Assembly (NCBI GenBank): GCA_030427485.1
Contig: JAUICG010000012.1
Span: 62,001 to 126,000 of the forward strand
Length of the DNA stretch: 64,000 bases
DNA from: Gammaproteobacteria bacterium
GTDB lineage: Bacteria > Pseudomonadota > Gammaproteobacteria > Pseudomonadales > Halieaceae
Reading direction: 5' to 3'
Under the pieces are notes generated by a model, which worked only from the letters and a program-made list of their open reading frames with translations, made no database searches and had not been told where the DNA came from. A program made the position numbers and the translations under genes. Of the stretch, positions 16,588 to 25,686 are shown piece after piece. Positions within the stretch are counted from its first letter, which is position 1. The number at the start of each line of letters is the position of its first letter.

Positions 16588-18231
16588 TCAACAAACCGGT
16601 CCCGGGGATTCCTGCGACAGCGTCGTGCGGATTTTGTGCTTGAGGACTTTGCCGGCGTCGTTTTTCGGCAGCGCATCCCAGAGCGCTACCTGCTCGGGTA
16701 TCTTGAATCGGGCGACGCCGTGCTCCTCGAGAAAATCGCGCAGACTTGCGATATCCGGTTGCGTCCCCTCGCCGGCAACAATCACAGCGCAGGCGCGTTC
16801 GCCGGTTCTCGGGTCGGGCAGTCCGACGATCGCCACCTCGATGATATCCGGATGACCCAGCAGCAGGTCTTCGACCTCCTTGGGTGAAATGTTCTCACCG
16901 TTGCGAATGATGATGTCCTTGATGCGGCCGGAAATCACCAGGTAGGTCTCGTCGACCCAGCGGCCCATGTCACCTGTGCGGTAATAGCCTTCGCTGTCGA
17001 ATACGGCGCTCTCATCCTCGGCGTGCACATAGCCGACCAGCATTTGCGGCCCCCGTGCCAGTACTTCGCCGGACTGCGCGCGTGCGCCGGATGCGTCGAC
17101 CAGTTTGATTTCGGCGATGCCCGCCTGTCCGTCGGTGTCCGCGGCGTGCGCGACATCGCCCCGCTCCAGCACGCCGACCGTGGTAACCGGGACTTCGGTG
17201 GAGCCGTAGACACGGGTGACCACCGCGCGCTGGAAGTAGTCCGCTGCCTCGCGAATCAGTGAGGGGGGGACTGACGCGCCGCCACAGACAAACAATTTGA
17301 GGTCCGGCAGGCGTGTTTTCGCGAGTTTTGCCGCGGCCAGGGTTTGCACCAGGAAGGGGGTGGCCCCGGCAAAGTGCGTGCAGCGCTCGTCAACCAGTGC
17401 GGCCACCGCCGCGGTGGCGTCCCAGGACTCCATCAGCACTGCCGTGGTGCCCAGCAGTAACGGGCACTCGAACGCGTAAATCGAGCCGCCGATATGGCTG
17501 ATCGGCGACGCCACGAGAAATTTGTCACCCGGCTCGACCAGCCAGTGCCCGCCCAGTTGACGAATGAGGGCATGCAGGGAATTGTGGCTGTGCATCACTC
17601 CTTTCGGACTGCCGGTGGTGCCGGAGGTGTACATGATCATGCGCACGGCGTCCGGCTCAGGTGAGGGCAGGGGGTGTGGCGCGACGCCCTGAAACAGTGA
17701 ATCGTAGGCGATATGCGGGCCCGGGTCACCGCGCGTCACGATGACCTGGGGCGGCCTGCTGAGTTGCGGGGCTACACGAGCGAGCATGTCGGCCGTGTGA
17801 TACCCGCGAAACTGCTCGGGAATGAAAATCATCCGGCAGTCGATATCATCCAGCATATAGCGCAGTTCGTGCTCGCGCAGGGAAGGCAGCACCGGGTGCG
17901 CGACCATGCCCGCCAGCGTGGCCGCCATATAGACAACGGCGGCCTCGTGCCAGTTCGGCAACATGAACGAGATGACGCTGCCGGCGGGGAAGCGGGCTGC
18001 CATCACCTGGGCCAGGCTGGCGGCCCGGGAGTGCAGGGAGCGGGCCGTGAGACGCACCGCGCCATCGATGACGAGCACGCGCTCCGGCGCGGCCGCCGCC
18101 ACCTGCGCCAGGGTGTCGGCGAGCGTTTCGCGTACCCAGGAGCCCCCGGAATAATTGGCCGCGGCGCGATGTTCATCCCAGCGCAGCGACCTGCCGGCGA
18201 TAGTTCGACGCTGATTGCTCAATGTAGGCAC
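16588..18231 (-). CDS. AMP-forming acyl-CoA synthetase (fatty-acid/cyclohexanecarboxylate-CoA ligase type)
   Basis: Encodes 547 residues from a GTG start. All core adenylation motifs are visible: YTSGTTGSPKGV, YGSTEVP, YYRTGDMG, GRIKDIIIRNGENI and the C-terminal PKNDAGKVLKH with the catalytic lysine. The enzyme would activate a carboxylic acid to a CoA thioester using ATP. It is divergent from the six-gene SDR unit and shares its promoter palindrome 19 bp upstream. The 3' end is only 4 bp from the convergent reductase gene. Confidence 0.9.
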   Translation of the reverse strand: MPTLSNQRRTIAGRSLRWDEHRAAANYSGGSWVRETLADTLAQVAAAAPERVLVIDGAVRLTARSLHSRAASLAQVMAARFPAGSVISFMLPNWHEAAVVYMAATLAGMVAHPVLPSLREHELRYMLDDIDCRMIFIPEQFRGYHTADMLARVAPQLSRPPQVIVTRGDPGPHIAYDSLFQGVAPHPLPSPEPDAVRMIMYTSGTTGSPKGVMHSHNSLHALIRQLGGHWLVEPGDKFLVASPISHIGGSIYAFECPLLLGTTAVLMESWDATAAVAALVDERCTHFAGATPFLVQTLAAAKLAKTRLPDLKLFVCGGASVPPSLIREAADYFQRAVVTRVYGSTEVPVTTVGVLERGDVAHAADTDGQAGIAEIKLVDASGARAQSGEVLARGPQMLVGYVHAEDESAVFDSEGYYRTGDMGRWVDETYLVISGRIKDIIIRNGENISPKEVEDLLLGHPDIIEVAIVGLPDPRTGERACAVIVAGEGTQPDIASLRDFLEEHGVARFKIPEQVALWDALPKNDAGKVLKHKIRTTLSQESPGPVC

Positions 18232-18245
18232 CCTGTTTTTGCTAT

Positions 18246-18266
18246 ATAATCAACATCGGTGATTAT
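18246..18266. promoter_or_regulatory. Regulon operator in a divergent promoter
   Basis: A perfect 7-bp inverted repeat ATAATCA-N7-TGATTAT. In the regulon register it reads TCAACA-TCGG-TGATTA (18250-18265), with the same half-sites as 4620-4635. It lies between the CoA ligase (start 18231) and the SDR (start 18341) and could control both. Confidence 0.6.
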
Positions 18267-18340
18267 AAATTACTTCACCTCGGTTTGCGATCACGCTAAA
18301 GTGGCGCATTTCAGCAGACGAATTTGACGGGAATCTGGCT

Positions 18341-19123
18341 ATGCAGGTAGCAATCATTACCGGCGCGGGCAGTGGCATAGGCTTCGCCACCGCCAGGCAA
18401 CTGTATGACATGGGCATGGCGCTCGTGGGCGTCGGCCGGAATGAGGATAAACTCGCTGCGCTGGCCGCCGAGATCGATGATCCGCAGCGCCTGGCCACGC
18501 TGTCCGTGGACCTGACCGACGACGAAGCGCCCCAGGCCATCGTCAGGCTGGCACTGGAGCGCTTCGGGCGCATCGATGTGCTGGTGAACAATGCCGGTAT
18601 CGGTAGCCCGAAACCGCTGCATGAGACCGACGACGACACCCTCGACCAGTTTCTCGGCATCATGTTGCGCGCCCCGTTTCGTCTCGCGCGGGACGTGATC
18701 GTGCACATGCGGCCCGGCTCGGCGATTGTCAATGTCACCTCCACCTACGCCGTGGTCGGCGGGCGTCGCGGCGGCGCCTACTCCGCCGCCAAGGGCGGCC
18801 TGACGGCGCTCACCCTGCACATGGCCTGTGAGTACGGCGCCAGCGGTATCCGTTCGAATTGCGTCGCGCCGGGCGTGACGATGACCGAGATGGTTCGCGA
18901 GCGCTTGAACGACCCGGCGTTTCGCCGCATGAACACAGAGATGACACCCTCACCGCGGCTCGGCGAGGTCGAGGATGTCGCCAGTACCATCGCGTTCCTG
19001 TGCTCGCCGGGAGCGGCCTACATCAACGGGCAGACCATCGTTGTCGATGGCGGCTGGTCATCGACGAAATACCTTTCACCCGAAGCGCTGAACGCCGAGT
19101 GGGTGAAAGCGCCGGACGCCTGA
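18341..19123 (+). CDS. Short-chain dehydrogenase/reductase (SDR)
   Basis: Encodes 260 residues. It has TGAGSGIG at the nucleotide site, VNNAG, and the catalytic set Ser (VTSTYA), Tyr and Lys (YSAAKGG). The C-terminus (YINGQTIVVDGGWSSTKYL) closely matches the SDR at 56280, so the two are paralogues. It probably oxidises a hydroxyl to a ketone on a pathway intermediate. First gene of a six-gene unit; the next gene starts 15 bp later. Confidence 0.92.
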   Translation: MQVAIITGAGSGIGFATARQLYDMGMALVGVGRNEDKLAALAAEIDDPQRLATLSVDLTDDEAPQAIVRLALERFGRIDVLVNNAGIGSPKPLHETDDDTLDQFLGIMLRAPFRLARDVIVHMRPGSAIVNVTSTYAVVGGRRGGAYSAAKGGLTALTLHMACEYGASGIRSNCVAPGVTMTEMVRERLNDPAFRRMNTEMTPSPRLGEVEDVASTIAFLCSPGAAYINGQTIVVDGGWSSTKYLSPEALNAEWVKAPDA

Positions 19124-19138
19124 CAGGCGGGAGCAAGC

Positions 19139-19981
19139 ATGGCACAAAACCTTTTACAGCTTGACGGTCGTATTGTGATCGTGTCCGGCGCCGGTGGCGG
19201 CGGACTGGGAACGACCGTCACGCGCATGGCGGCTGGCGCCGGCGCCACCGTGATCGGCGTCAGCCGTACGCAGGACAATCTCGACCGGCACCTGGGACCC
19301 CTGGTCGACGAAGGGCTGTCAGTTATCCCCGTGGTAGCCGATGTGGAGACCGCCGCGGGCGTGGCCACCGTGATGGAGGTCGAGGCGCAGACCGCGGGCG
19401 ACCTGTACGGGCTGGTCACGATTGTCGGGGGCGGGCCGCCCGCGAGTTGGGCACCTGCCACAAAGGTGTCGCGCGGCGCCTGGGATGCCGCGTTTTCGAC
19501 GAATCTCGAATCCATGTTTTTTATCAGCCAGGCCGTGGCGTCCCGCTTGCAGGAGCAGGGGCGGGCGGGGTCGCTGGTCGCCATATCCTCGATCACCGGC
19601 GTCGGCAATATGCCCTATAACGTCGCTTACGGTGCCGCCAAGGCGGCCGTACTGTCCGTGGTGCGCACGATGGCGCTGGAACTGGCAAGCAGCAATATTC
19701 GCGTGAACGCGGTCGCGCCCGGAGCGATGTCGAGCCCGGCTTCCCTGCTGCCCCCGAATCCTGAACTCGAGAGCCGTGCGATTCCGCTGGCGCGCAAGGG
19801 AGATATGGGAGAAGTGGCGGGCACGGTGCTGTTCCTGCTGTCGGATGTCGCCGGCTATATGACCGGGCAATGCCTGGTGGTGGATGGCGGCGTCAGCCTC
19901 AAGTGGTCGCATCTGGCCGAGGACAACACGCCGCTGCTGGTGACTGACGAGAACTTCCTGAAAGCGATGAAAGGCGAATGA
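19139..19981 (+). CDS. SDR-family oxidoreductase
   Basis: Encodes 280 residues with GGGAGCAAGC before the ATG. The glycine motif is slightly altered (VSGAGGGGLG), while the catalytic Ser (AISSITG) and YGAAK are intact. MTGQCLVVDGG closes the fold as usual, then about 25 extra residues follow. The start of the beta-propeller gene overlaps its stop by four bases (ATGA), so the two are translationally coupled. Confidence 0.9.
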   Translation: MAQNLLQLDGRIVIVSGAGGGGLGTTVTRMAAGAGATVIGVSRTQDNLDRHLGPLVDEGLSVIPVVADVETAAGVATVMEVEAQTAGDLYGLVTIVGGGPPASWAPATKVSRGAWDAAFSTNLESMFFISQAVASRLQEQGRAGSLVAISSITGVGNMPYNVAYGAAKAAVLSVVRTMALELASSNIRVNAVAPGAMSSPASLLPPNPELESRAIPLARKGDMGEVAGTVLFLLSDVAGYMTGQCLVVDGGVSLKWSHLAEDNTPLLVTDENFLKAMKGE

Positions 19982-21603
19982 GCGGCATTTCCGTGAACGC
20001 GATACAGCAGGGTCGATACGCTCCGGCAGGTGAACCCGTTATCACCCCGGACTGGACCCTGCAACGGCTCACGCCGCCAAGTCGGCTGTTCGGCGCCAAC
20101 GGCCTGCGCACGGGTCACGATGGCCGGATTTACGTGGCGCAGGTGTCGGGCAGCCAGATCAGCGCGATCGATCCGGACACCGGCGCGGTAGCAACGATCA
20201 GCCCTAAAGGGGGGGAGATCGTGGGCCCGGATGATCTGGTGTTCGACCCGCAGGGCAACCTCTACGCCACCGAAATCACCGAGGGCCGGGTCAGCGTGCA
20301 GGCACCCAATGGGCGCACCCGGGTGGTATACGGCGATATGCCCTGCGCCAACCCGATAACCTTTCACCAGGGTCGCTTGTTCGCCGGCGAGTGCCGTCCG
20401 GGCGGGCGCATCCTGGAGCTCGATCTCGATGGCGGCGCGCCGCGCGTGTTGCTCGACAACGTCCCGATGCCCAACGCGATGGAAGTGGGGCCGGACGGCT
20501 TGCTGTACATCCCGATCATGGGCAGCAATGAGATCTGGCGCGTGAGTCTCGATGGCGGTGCGCCGGAAGTGGTTGCGGGCGATCTCGGCGTGCCGGACGC
20601 GGTCAAGTTCGATCCCGCCGGCAACCTGGTCTCCACCCAGGTGGCGAGCGGTCAGGTGTTGCGCATCGATCCGCGCAGCGCCCGGCGCACAGTGCTCGCA
20701 ACCCTTGCGCCCGGCCTCGACAACCTGACGTTTGTCGGCGACCGCCTGTTTGTCTCCAGCATCTCCGGGCAGGTCAATGAGATTCTCGCCGGCGGCGAGC
20801 TGCGTTCACTGGTACCCGACGGATTCAACTGGCCGCTGGACCTGGCGATGGGTGAGGATGGCGTGCTGTTCGTGATGGACGGCCCCTACAGTTATACGCT
20901 GCAGCCTGGAGGTACACCGCAGGTCGCCGGGATGTTGTTCAGCCCTGGCAATCCCGGCTACGCCCGCGGTGTGGCGGCGGTGGCGCCGGGTGAAATTATC
21001 ATGACGACGGCGAATGGCGCGGTGGCCCGCTTCCGCCCCGGGCGGCAGGAGAGTGAAGTACTGGCCAGCGGCTTTGACCAGCTCTACGGCGTCGCGCAGG
21101 CGCCCGGCGGTGCGGTATTGTTCGCCGAACTCGGTACCGGACGCGTGCTGTCCGTCAGCTCGGGCCGGGTCGCGGTGCTGGCCGATGGGCTGCGCGCACC
21201 GATGGGCGTGGCAGTCGATAGCGACGGCAGCTGCCTGGTGTCCGAGAGCGGCGCGGGCAGGGTGGTGAGGCTTGCGCGCGGCGGCATCGAGACGGTGCTG
21301 GACGGGCTGCGAACACCGCAGGGGATCTTTTTGCGCGAGGGCCTGCTCTATGTCGTGGACGCGGCAGCCCGGGAATTGATCGAGTACGACATGGCGAGCC
21401 GGGTGCGCCGGACGCTGGCATCCGGGCTGCCGGTCGGTGCGCCGGAAGGCGTGGTCCCGAAATTCCTCGGGGCGATCGGAGACATGTCCGGGCCGATGGG
21501 CCCTTTCGCGGGGATCACCGGCGCAGCGGACGGCACACTGTATTTATCGGCCGATGCGGAGGGCAGCGTCCTGGCGCTGCGGCCGGATCGACTGAACAAC
21601 TGA
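19978..21603 (+). CDS. SMP-30/gluconolactonase-like beta-propeller protein
   Basis: Encodes 541 residues with no signal peptide, so probably cytoplasmic. It is built of repeated blades with signatures such as GLRTGHDGRIYVAQ, DLVFDPQGNLYATE, MEVGPDGLLYIP and VAVDSDGSCLVSE, about 45 residues apart. The family includes lactonases and other metal-dependent hydrolases, so opening a lactone made by a Baeyer-Villiger step is a plausible job. At 541 residues it is nearly twice the usual 300-residue SMP-30 size. The metal ligands are not assigned. Confidence 0.7.
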   Translation: MSGISVNAIQQGRYAPAGEPVITPDWTLQRLTPPSRLFGANGLRTGHDGRIYVAQVSGSQISAIDPDTGAVATISPKGGEIVGPDDLVFDPQGNLYATEITEGRVSVQAPNGRTRVVYGDMPCANPITFHQGRLFAGECRPGGRILELDLDGGAPRVLLDNVPMPNAMEVGPDGLLYIPIMGSNEIWRVSLDGGAPEVVAGDLGVPDAVKFDPAGNLVSTQVASGQVLRIDPRSARRTVLATLAPGLDNLTFVGDRLFVSSISGQVNEILAGGELRSLVPDGFNWPLDLAMGEDGVLFVMDGPYSYTLQPGGTPQVAGMLFSPGNPGYARGVAAVAPGEIIMTTANGAVARFRPGRQESEVLASGFDQLYGVAQAPGGAVLFAELGTGRVLSVSSGRVAVLADGLRAPMGVAVDSDGSCLVSESGAGRVVRLARGGIETVLDGLRTPQGIFLREGLLYVVDAAARELIEYDMASRVRRTLASGLPVGAPEGVVPKFLGAIGDMSGPMGPFAGITGAADGTLYLSADAEGSVLALRPDRLNN

Positions 21604-21632
21604 CAACAATTCATACCTGAAGGGAGCGAAAC

Positions 21633-22796
21633 ATGAGTGAAAAGACATTGGACTGTTCAGACCTGGACGCCTACATGGGCAAGCCGATAGCGCCTGCCCG
21701 CATGAAGGAGCCGCTGCACAACAATGACTTCCGGCGCTGGGTACAGGCGATGCACTATCCCAACCTGCTGCACTATGATCATGACTTCGCCGCCGAAGGA
21801 CGCTATGGCCGACTGGTCGCACCGCAGTCGTTTGCTGTCGCCACCGATGACGGACATGGCGCGGGGCCGGCCTGCGTCGGCTTCATACCCGACTCACACC
21901 TGATTTTTGGCGGCGATGAATGGTGGTTCTACGGGCCGAAAATCTTCGCCGGCGACGAAATCACCAACGAGAAAATTCCGTTTGACTACAGCATCAAGGA
22001 TACTTCTTTCGCCGGTCCGACGTGTTTCCAGCGGGGGGATAACAACTACTACAACCAGAACGGCGATTACATCGCCAAACAGCGTTCAACCTCTATACGC
22101 TATCGCCGCGACCTCGCCGTTGAGATGGGTTCAGCGGCGGCGACTGAAGATCCGCGATGGACAGACGCAGAACTTCAGGAACTGGAAAAAAAGAAATACG
22201 AATACGTGAAAATGATGCACGACCTGGGACACGGCAAGCGCTACTGGGACGATGTGAACGTCGGTGATGAACTCCCGGTGCGCGTTATCGGTCCGCACAG
22301 TATCGCCAGCCTGGCAACCGAATGGCGCGCCTACCTGTTTACTATCTGGGGCGGCACTCACCGGCCCGGAATGGATATGGCGGCGTTTGGCTTTACCGAG
22401 GAATTTGCCGGCCACGAGAACGACCCGGTGATGGAACGCGATAATCCGGAGCTGACAGACGGCGCCTATTTCGGGCCGTCGCGCGGCCACCTGTTCCCCG
22501 AGTGGGCGCAGCGCATCGGCATGCCGCGCGGCTATGGCTACGGCGCGTCCATGGGAGCCTGGATCCTGGATTATCTCGCCGGTTGGGCGGGTGAATGGGG
22601 CCAGGTCGTGTACGTGAAATCCTCCTACCGCGGTCCGGCCTTTACCGGCGATGCGACGTTCATGACCGCTTCAGTCACCGAAAAGTCGGTTGACGAAGAA
22701 AAGCGCAATGTGGTGAAGGTCGAGTACAAGATGACGGATCAGATCGGGACCGTGATGGCGACAGCGAAGGCAGCGATCGAACTGCCGAAGCGGTAG
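21633..22796 (+). CDS. MaoC-like dehydratase/hydratase, double hot-dog protein
   Basis: Encodes 387 residues after a strong GAAGGGAGCG site. The first half has a MaoC-like stretch (YPNLLHYDHDFAAEGRYGRLVAPQSF), the second a hot-dog-like segment (YWDDVNVGDELP through VEYKMTDQIGTVMATAKAAIEL). It is a distant paralogue of the gene at 37948 (shared YW-D-V-GDELP and PQ/LPSF layout). The family hydrates enoyl-CoA esters in side-chain or ring beta-oxidation. The standard hydratase histidine motif is not clear, so activity is not certain. Confidence 0.72.
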   Translation: MSEKTLDCSDLDAYMGKPIAPARMKEPLHNNDFRRWVQAMHYPNLLHYDHDFAAEGRYGRLVAPQSFAVATDDGHGAGPACVGFIPDSHLIFGGDEWWFYGPKIFAGDEITNEKIPFDYSIKDTSFAGPTCFQRGDNNYYNQNGDYIAKQRSTSIRYRRDLAVEMGSAAATEDPRWTDAELQELEKKKYEYVKMMHDLGHGKRYWDDVNVGDELPVRVIGPHSIASLATEWRAYLFTIWGGTHRPGMDMAAFGFTEEFAGHENDPVMERDNPELTDGAYFGPSRGHLFPEWAQRIGMPRGYGYGASMGAWILDYLAGWAGEWGQVVYVKSSYRGPAFTGDATFMTASVTEKSVDEEKRNVVKVEYKMTDQIGTVMATAKAAIELPKR

Positions 22797-22800
22797 CCGC

Positions 22801-23661
22801 TTGGCAGCGCTGTCCGGCAGGGTCGCAGTCGTCACCGGCGCGAGTCGCGGTATCGGCAGGGGAATCGCGCTGGCACTGGGCGCCGAGGGTGCGACGGTAT
22901 ACGTCACCGGTCGGACTGTGGCGGCCGGATCCTATCCTCTGCCCGGCACCATCGGTGAAACCGCCGCCGAGGTAAGCCGGCGCGGCGGCAAGGGTGTCGC
23001 CGTTGCGGTCGACCACGGTGATGACGCGCAGGTGGCCGCACTGTTCGAGCAGGTGCAACGGGAACAGGGCCGTCTCGACCTGCTGGTCAACAATGCGTTT
23101 GCGCTGCCGGAGGACCTCACCGAACCCCGCGCATTCTGGGAAAAACCGCTCGATTACTGGACGATGGTGGATGTCGGGGTGCGCTCGAACTACGTTGCTG
23201 CCGTCCACGCGGCGCGCATCATGGTGCCACAGCTATCCGGTCTTATCGTTGCCACCTCCGGCTACGTCGGCGTTACCTACACCTACGGCGTCGTGTTCGG
23301 CTTGTGCAAAGCCGCCGTCGACCGGATGGCGCGGGATATGGCGATCGAACTGAAGCCGCACAACGTGGCCTCGCTGTCCCTGTGGATGGGGCTGACTTTC
23401 ACGGAGCGCGCGGAGCGGGCGCTGCGGGACAATCCCGCGATGAAATCCAGCACGGTCACCGACCCCAATGTCGGTTCCTCCGTCGAATTTCCGGGGCGGG
23501 TGATCGCTGCGCTACTGGCCGACCAGGCTATCATGCAGCGCAGCGGGGGCACTTTCATCACCGCTGAACTCGCCAGGGAATACGGTGTTACCGATATCGA
23601 CGGCAAGCTACCCCCGTCGCTGCGAAAAGAGCGCGGAGCGCCTATCTATTCGCCTGTGTAG
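22801..23661 (+). CDS. SDR-family protein with catalytic Tyr replaced by Phe
   Basis: Encodes 286 residues from a TTG start only 4 bp after the previous stop. The fold is classical (VTGASRGIG at 11-19; VNNAF instead of VNNAG), and it resembles the DHRS1-like subgroup. Ser153 (ATSGY) and Lys170 are present, but the residue 13 after Ser and 4 before Lys, normally Tyr, is Phe166 (TTC codon; VVFGLCK). It may be catalytically dead, use a different mechanism, or serve as a partner subunit. Confidence 0.85.
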   Translation: MAALSGRVAVVTGASRGIGRGIALALGAEGATVYVTGRTVAAGSYPLPGTIGETAAEVSRRGGKGVAVAVDHGDDAQVAALFEQVQREQGRLDLLVNNAFALPEDLTEPRAFWEKPLDYWTMVDVGVRSNYVAAVHAARIMVPQLSGLIVATSGYVGVTYTYGVVFGLCKAAVDRMARDMAIELKPHNVASLSLWMGLTFTERAERALRDNPAMKSSTVTDPNVGSSVEFPGRVIAALLADQAIMQRSGGTFITAELAREYGVTDIDGKLPPSLRKERGAPIYSPV

Positions 23662-23741
23662 GTTAACCACAGTACGGCCGTGACCGGAGCACGGTTTCCG
23701 GCGTGCGACAGGTAGCCATTCGCAAACGTGAAGGAGACAAT

Positions 23742-24302
23742 ATGGCTAACAAAAGTCTCGATGGAATTGACCCGGAAAAGCTAGCGAGCATCGAGCAGCT
23801 CCTGGATCGACAGCAGATCAGTGATTGCCTGCTGCGCTTCAGTCGCGGCATGGATCGCTTCGACCGGACACTTTTCCTGAGTGCCTTCCATCCCGACGCG
23901 GTGATTTCCGCGGGCGATTTCGTGGGTGGGCCTGTCGAACTGTACGACTGGGCGTCCGAACTGCATGCGCAGGGGCAATCGGCGACCCAGCACAACCTGC
24001 TGAACCACAGCTGCGATATCGATGGCGACATTGCACACTGCGAGACGTACTACCTGTTTGTCGGTTGTAACCGTGACAACACCAACTGGCTGGCGGGCGG
24101 GCGTTACATTGACCGTCTGGAGCGCCGGGGCGGCGAGTGGAAGATCGCGCTGCGCTGTAACGCGATTGAGTGGTCCAGTGTGCTGCCGGCAGCGGCGCTG
24201 CCCTTTGCCGATGTGGTGGACGCGGAACTCAACGGTGTGATCGCGCGCGGCCCGGAGGATATTTCCTACCTGCGGCCATTGCTCAACCGGCGCCCTGTAT
24301 AA
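23742..24302 (+). CDS. SnoaL-like (NTF2-fold) protein
   Basis: Encodes 186 residues. The ATG at 23742 has AAGGAG just upstream. The opening DRQQISDCLLRFSRGMDRFD, then FHPDAVIS, HNLLNHSCDIDGDIAHCETYY and WKIALRCNAIEW, form the cone-shaped NTF2 pattern of the SnoaL_4 group, which includes isomerases, hydratases and dehydratases for steroids and polyketides. Its last 20 bp overlap the convergent VOC gene. It ends the plus-strand unit. Confidence 0.82.
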   Translation: MANKSLDGIDPEKLASIEQLLDRQQISDCLLRFSRGMDRFDRTLFLSAFHPDAVISAGDFVGGPVELYDWASELHAQGQSATQHNLLNHSCDIDGDIAHCETYYLFVGCNRDNTNWLAGGRYIDRLERRGGEWKIALRCNAIEWSSVLPAAALPFADVVDAELNGVIARGPEDISYLRPLLNRRPV

Positions 24303-24714
24303 GTTCGATCCGCACGCCGTCAGGGTCGGTGCAGAACACCATGGGGCCGAACGGGGAGTCGATGCGGGTTTCGCGGTGCACTCGGCCGCCGCAGCGCTCG
24401 ATCTGCTCCGCGCTTGCGTCCACACTGTCAACGACCAGCGTCATGTGGGTGAAGCCGCGCCGGTTCATCGGGCGGCGCTCGGCAGCGCCGCTCACTGCCG
24501 AATCGGGGAAGCCGATAAGCTCAATGGTGACCGCACCGCACTGCATATAGTGTGCGCAGAATGTTGTACCGGGGACTTCGGCGAGCGCGTCGTAGGGCGG
24601 GCCGATGGGGTCGATGACCCGCACCTGCTCAAAGCCCAGCGCCTGTGTGTAGAAGCGTACAGACTGTTCGATGTCGGCGCAGCAGATGCCGATGTGTGAA
24701 ATCGTAGCCGTCAT
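24283..24714 (-). CDS. VOC-family (glyoxalase/extradiol dioxygenase fold) protein
   Basis: Encodes 143 residues after GAGGAACAG. Two beta-alpha-beta-beta-beta modules are visible: HIGICCADIEQSVRFYTQALGF and HMTLVVDSVDASAEQ..., ending DPDGVRIELIQ. The metal ligands His, His and Glu are in place (SHIGI, THMTL, IELIQ). Possible roles are epimerase, lyase or dioxygenase. Last gene of the ten-gene minus-strand run; its end overlaps the convergent SnoaL-like gene. Confidence 0.85.
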   Translation of the reverse strand: MTATISHIGICCADIEQSVRFYTQALGFEQVRVIDPIGPPYDALAEVPGTTFCAHYMQCGAVTIELIGFPDSAVSGAAERRPMNRRGFTHMTLVVDSVDASAEQIERCGGRVHRETRIDSPFGPMVFCTDPDGVRIELIQGAG

Positions 24715-24729
24715 TTTACTGTTCCTCGC

Positions 24730-25656
24730 TCAATCGCCACTCGCCCCGGCCCTGCTGGCCATCGCAAAGGAATACCGTATGTGATCGACGTGGCCCGAGG
24801 GTACCACGGGAAAGATCAGCGGAGAGTCAGTATCGCGAATCTGTTCCATCTGCGCCGCAACGTCTTCGATGCTCCAGGGGTCGCGATACACGCCCCGGGT
24901 TTCGCCGACAAAGGCGCGCGCGACACGCCCGGCTATGGAGATCAGCATTTCCCCGGTGATCGAGCAGTCCTCGTGCGCCAGCCAGCCCACGACCGGCGCC
25001 ACCAGGTCCGGCGACATTGGCGGGTAGGCTGATGTATCGATGCCTTCCGCCATTCTCGTCAGGGCTCCGGGAACGATAACATTGCACTTGACGCCCTCCG
25101 CTTCACCCTCCAGCGCCACCACGTTGGACAGGCCGATGGTGCCGGCTTTGGCCACGCCGTAATTCGCCACCTCGTGGTTGCCGTAGAGTCCGCCGATGGA
25201 CGAGGTCAATACGATGCGGCCGTATCCCGCTTCGCACATCAGCGGGAAAGCGGGGCGCACGACGTGGAAGGCACCGCGCAGGTGCACGTCCAGCACGGCG
25301 TCGAAGTCTTCCTGCGTCATGGTCTTCATCGAGGCTTGCCGTACATTGCCGGCATTGTGGATCAGGATGTCGACACGGCCGAAATGATCGAGCGCGCACC
25401 GGATGATGGCGTTGCCGCCCTCGGGTGTCGCAACCGACTCGGTGCAGGCAATGGCCTCCCCGCCCGCCTGCCGGATTTCCGTTACCACCGCTGTAGCGGG
25501 GCTGCTGTCGTTGTCGGTGCCTGTCAGTCCGACACCGGGATCGTTCACCACGACCTTTGCGCCCCGGGCAGCGAGTAGCAGGGCATAGGCGCGCCCCAGT
25601 CCCCGCCCCGCCCCGGTAACCACCGCGACACGGTTATCAAACCTCAGTTCGGACAT
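24730..25656 (-). CDS. SDR, HSD17B4/MFE-2 N-terminal-domain type
   Basis: Encodes 308 residues. TGAGRGLGRAYALLLAARGAKVVVNDPG is the typical start of the (3R)-hydroxyacyl-CoA dehydrogenase domain of multifunctional enzyme 2, and the Asp after the second strand predicts NAD. Ser (LTSSIGG) and YGVAK are intact. It is very similar along its length to the SDR at 36988 (same end, HVDHIRYSFAMA). The likely step is oxidation of a beta-hydroxyacyl-CoA. Confidence 0.92.
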   Translation of the reverse strand: MSELRFDNRVAVVTGAGRGLGRAYALLLAARGAKVVVNDPGVGLTGTDNDSSPATAVVTEIRQAGGEAIACTESVATPEGGNAIIRCALDHFGRVDILIHNAGNVRQASMKTMTQEDFDAVLDVHLRGAFHVVRPAFPLMCEAGYGRIVLTSSIGGLYGNHEVANYGVAKAGTIGLSNVVALEGEAEGVKCNVIVPGALTRMAEGIDTSAYPPMSPDLVAPVVGWLAHEDCSITGEMLISIAGRVARAFVGETRGVYRDPWSIEDVAAQMEQIRDTDSPLIFPVVPSGHVDHIRYSFAMASRAGASGD

Positions 25657-25686
25657 CGGGCTCTCCCGGCGTGCGTTAACACCTTG

